Origin: Solimicrobium sp040544425
GTDB lineage: Bacteria > Pseudomonadota > Gammaproteobacteria > Burkholderiales > Burkholderiaceae_D
Length of the DNA: 64,000 nt
Direction: 5' to 3'
NCBI GenBank assembly: GCA_040544425.1
Contig: JBEONO010000009.1
Location: 62,001 to 126,000, forward strand
How positions within the stretch are numbered: the stretch's first letter is position 1; every line of letters starts with the position of its first letter. A model generated the notes under the pieces. It was not told where the DNA came from. It did not search any database and saw nothing but the letters and a program-made list of their open reading frames with translations. The position numbers and the translations under genes are program-made. This document shows, in pieces, positions 61,512 to 64,000 of this stretch.

Positions 61512-62876
61512 CTACACATTAGAAGGAGCGGTCGGGTCTTTAAATACAATCTCGATCAACAGCCCCTTGCGGTTAATTAATCTCATGGTGGCACGATGCT
61601 GTTGCACAATCCGATGAACAATTGCCAAACCCAATCCAGCTCCATTTGCCTGACTGCGCGAACTGTCGACACGGGTGAACGGGCGCAATAGCCGTTCGGT
61701 ATCCTCTTCAGGGATGCCCGGTCCGCTGTCAGAAAACTGCAGCACGATGCGCATCACTTTGTTGCGCTCCTGATGTCGGCACACCAGGTTGATCTCAGCG
61801 TATGGCTTTCCTGGTGTTTTTCCGTAGCGACGCGCGTTCTCGATCAGGTTGTTGATCAACCTGCTGATCTCGATTGCATTGCCTGAAATGATCATGCGTT
61901 CGGCAACAAAATATTTAATCCTGATATCCGGTAATCGTTGTGCTGACTGAATCACGGAATCCAACAGCTCGGACAGGTTCACCGTCGAGATCCGGGTTGC
62001 ATCCATCGGTTTGGCGAAGTCGAGGAATTGGCCGATGATGGCATCCATTTGCGCAATATCCGCCTGCATGCCTTGTTGCGCTGCTTCCGGCAGATGGGCC
62101 AGTTCAAGTTCAAGTTGCAAGCGCGCCAAGGGCGTGCGCAGATCGTGTGAAATACCGGCCAGAATAATGGTTCGATCAGCTTCAATGCGCGCCAGTTCCT
62201 GAGCCATCTGGTTAAAACTGCGATTGGTTTCGCGAATTTCAGCAAAGCCGTTTTCGGGCAATGGCTTTAAATTTTTTCCTTCTGTAATTGCCAGCGCTGC
62301 GGCACTCAATCTGGATAACGGCTGATTGATCAATCGGGTGATCACCATCGCAGCCAATATTGACATCAACAAAATCAGCGCTGACCAGCTGATCCAGCGT
62401 AAATTGGATGCCGTGCTGAAGCGTTCGCGATCAAACACGATCCAGTAGTCATCTTCGTCAATCTGGAAGCTGACCCAAAATCCGTCAATGCCGTTGACCC
62501 GGCGCGAAAAAATTGTGCCCGCGCCCAATTTGGCGCGCACGATACGCTGCAACTCAGGCATGTAAATACCTTCGGGAGCAGGTTCAATGACATCGCCGTC
62601 TTCTAGGGAATAGATACGGACGCCATCGTCGCTGGCCAGATCAAATAACAGCTCTTGACGCTTTTCCGGCGCGGCATGGACTAACGCGGCACGCGTAATG
62701 GTAATGACCGACAGCAGTTGCGAGGCGATTTGTTGCGCATGTGGTTTTTCTTCACTGATCTGGAACGTGAAAAACCAGGTCACCAAACTGATGAAAATTG
62801 CGAACGTGAGAAAGAAAAAGGTGCGCCAGAACAGGCCGCTTTTCAACCATTGAAATTGACCTTTGATAGACAGCAT
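61512..62876 (-). CDS. envZ: Osmosensor-type histidine kinase EnvZ
   Basis: A 454-residue inner membrane kinase from the ATG at 62876. Two helices (TFFFLTFAIFISLVTWFFTF and ISWSALILLMSILAAMVITRLI) bracket a periplasmic domain. HAMP follows, then HisKA with the phosphorylated His in GISHDLRTPLARLQLEL, and HATPase with LIENARRYG and SDSGPGIPEED. It lies 18 bp behind the OmpR gene, its expected partner, on the same strand. Confidence 0.92.
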   Translation of the reverse strand: MLSIKGQFQWLKSGLFWRTFFFLTFAIFISLVTWFFTFQISEEKPHAQQIASQLLSVITITRAALVHAAPEKRQELLFDLASDDGVRIYSLEDGDVIEPAPEGIYMPELQRIVRAKLGAGTIFSRRVNGIDGFWVSFQIDEDDYWIVFDRERFSTASNLRWISWSALILLMSILAAMVITRLINQPLSRLSAAALAITEGKNLKPLPENGFAEIRETNRSFNQMAQELARIEADRTIILAGISHDLRTPLARLQLELELAHLPEAAQQGMQADIAQMDAIIGQFLDFAKPMDATRISTVNLSELLDSVIQSAQRLPDIRIKYFVAERMIISGNAIEISRLINNLIENARRYGKTPGKPYAEINLVCRHQERNKVMRIVLQFSDSGPGIPEEDTERLLRPFTRVDSSRSQANGAGLGLAIVHRIVQQHRATMRLINRKGLLIEIVFKDPTAPSNV

Positions 62877-62894
62877 CAACCTGATTTCCTTTTT

Positions 62895-63656
62895 TTAACG
62901 CGGTTGACCTTCAGGAATAAACACATACCCCAAGCCCCACACGGTTTGAATGTAGAGAGGATTGGAAGGGTCCGGTTCAATCAGTTTGCGCAGGCGGGAA
63001 ATTTGGACATCCAGGCTGCGGTCATATACTTCATATTCGCGACCGCGCGCCAATTCCATCAACTTTTCACGCGACAGAGGTTGACGGGCATGACGGGCAA
63101 AGACTTTTAATACTGAAAATTCGCCGGTGGTGATTGGGATGTTTTCATCGCCTTTTTTCAGCGTCCGCGTACCCAGATCGAGGGTGAATCCGCCGAAGTC
63201 GAATGTCTGTGGTGTTTCAGAAGGAGCACCGGGCGCTTCTTCGCTGCCTTTGCGACGCAACACAGCATTGATGCGGGCGACCAGCTCGCGCGGATTGAAA
63301 GGCTTTGGCAAATAATCATCCGCGCCCATTTCCAGTCCGATAATCCGATCAATATCTTCGCCTTTTGCAGTCAGCATGATAATGGGCGTGACGTCACCAA
63401 TCCCACGCAGGCGACGGCAAATCGATAAACCGTCTTCGCCGGGGAGCATCAGGTCGAGCACCAGCAAATCATAGCGTTCACGCTGCCACAATTTGTTCAT
63501 CGTGGTCGCATTTTCAGCAGTTACCACATTAAAATTTTGTTCGCTCAGGTAGCGCCTCAGCAGTTCCCTCAAGCGAATATCGTCGTCAACGACAAGGATC
63601 TTTGCCTGGTGGCCGGCATGCCCGGGTGTTGGATTGGATGTGGTTTCTGTATTCAT
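62895..63656 (-). CDS. ompR: OmpR-family response regulator
   Basis: A 253-residue regulator. The receiver has the acidic pair in LVVDDDIRLREL, the phosphoacceptor Asp in LLVLDLMLPGEDG and the switch Lys in YLPKPFNPREL. The C-terminal winged helix reads TTGEFSVLKVFARHARQPLSREKLMELARGREYEVYDRSLDV. Its length and sequence match OmpR more than PhoB-type regulators. It starts the ompR-envZ operon. Confidence 0.94.
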   Translation of the reverse strand: MNTETTSNPTPGHAGHQAKILVVDDDIRLRELLRRYLSEQNFNVVTAENATTMNKLWQRERYDLLVLDLMLPGEDGLSICRRLRGIGDVTPIIMLTAKGEDIDRIIGLEMGADDYLPKPFNPRELVARINAVLRRKGSEEAPGAPSETPQTFDFGGFTLDLGTRTLKKGDENIPITTGEFSVLKVFARHARQPLSREKLMELARGREYEVYDRSLDVQISRLRKLIEPDPSNPLYIQTVWGLGYVFIPEGQPR

Positions 63657-63704
63657 GGCTATATGGTAGAGAGTTTTCCCAGAGTTGGGAGATACTTTAA
63701 ATAA

Positions 63705-63724
63705 TGTTCACAAATTGTTACACA
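63705..63724 (-). promoter_or_regulatory. Direct repeat in the ompR upstream region
   Basis: TGTTCACA (63705) and TGTTACAC (63716) are spaced 11 bp apart, one helical turn, about 50 bp before the ompR start. This is the geometry used by OmpR-family dimers, so autoregulation is possible. It is a weak motif. Confidence 0.35.
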
Positions 63725-63844
63725 CTTTACGGCAAAACTCACCACTCAATCAAACACAAGAACATACAATCAATCTTTACCAACCGTGCTGGTGCGCGTC
63801 TTGGATTTCCTGTGATTCGAAGCCTGCCAAAACCATTGAGCACT

Positions 63845-64000
63845 ATGACTGGATTGCGTTTTCTTATTTGTTGTAGTTTGTCAGCCCTGGCCTGTGCTGC
63901 CTGGGCAGGAGGCGCGCAGACTAACGTGCAGGCCAGCGATGACCGGCCGGTAGATCGTAACGACCCTGGCATCCATAAGCAAGAAAAATTCGCGGGCCGG
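63845..64000 (+). CDS. Partial gene for an exported protein, cut by the window end
   Basis: An open frame of 52 codons runs from the ATG at 63845 to the end of the window without a stop. It starts with a good Sec signal peptide (TGLRFLICCSLSALACAAWAGG, cleavage probably after AWA) and continues into a polar Asp/Arg/Lys-rich segment. It is divergent from ompR. Too little is present to assign a family. Confidence 0.55.
   Translation, partial: MTGLRFLICCSLSALACAAWAGGAQTNVQASDDRPVDRNDPGIHKQEKFAGR

Overview
The window looks like chromosomal DNA from a Gram-negative betaproteobacterium, most likely Burkholderiales and plausibly Oxalobacteraceae. That placement rests on recognised gene content (RimO, single-chain PurL, GreB, YciB/BolA, SelO, MsrB, CheZ/CheA, HolB-PilZ, RlmJ, EnvZ/OmpR, MarR-EmrAB with a NodT-type outer membrane factor). 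It is an inference, because there is no rRNA or marker phylogeny here. I found no convincing tRNA, rRNA, CRISPR array, insertion sequence or prophage.

Layout. 0-7.1 kb: potassium channel, GNAT, RimO, cystathionine beta-lyase, SlyX, glutathione transferase, cupin, dicarboxylate-type MFS permease. 7.1-12.1 kb: a marR-omf-emrA-emrB drug-efflux operon read leftward from a clear sigma70-like promoter with a palindrome in its spacer. 12.2-12.9 kb: hicA-hicB toxin-antitoxin. 12.9-15.4 kb: PLP ammonia-lyase, Dabb protein, CurA-type reductase. 15.4-19.7 kb: two genes each broken by one in-frame stop (a glycosyltransferase-like gene and a sensor-HAMP-GGDEF-EAL gene) with an intact cupredoxin-like gene between them. 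19.6-22.7 kb: histidine kinase, LuxR-type regulator and an outer membrane protein. 22.7-28.2 kb: GreB, then an ATPase, fusion protein, outer membrane factor, FtsX-like permease and bacteriohemerythrin operon. 28.2-32.9 kb: LysR regulator divergent from hmgA-fahA (homogentisate degradation), then a zinc-ribbon membrane protein.

33.0-41.0 kb is the unusual part. Nine leftward genes form three modules. Each module has one TPR protein of 218-219 residues resembling LcrH/SycD class II type III secretion chaperones, and two small proteins with a polar Ser/Pro/Thr-rich N-terminus followed by a glycine-rich two-helix hydrophobic hairpin. A related TACGTA-centred element lies upstream of each module. 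One chaperone plus two hydrophobic partners is the logic of lcrH-yopB-yopD translocator operons, and the membrane topology recalls chlamydial Inc proteins. No secretion apparatus gene is in the window, so these look like satellite or orphan secreted-protein cassettes.

41.1-46.0 kb: a small PstS-like periplasmic protein with a porin, and a large PAS-GGDEF-EAL protein. 46.3-50.3 kb: purL. 50.4-57.5 kb: a Ser/Gly-rich cysteine-free protein, parvulin, BolA, YciB, MsrB, SelO, CheA and CheZ. 57.7-64 kb: a PIN-domain protein, HolB, PilZ, GNAT, RlmJ, an orphan encapsulated-ferritin-like protein that has lost most ferroxidase ligands, EnvZ/OmpR, and the start of a secreted protein that runs off the window.
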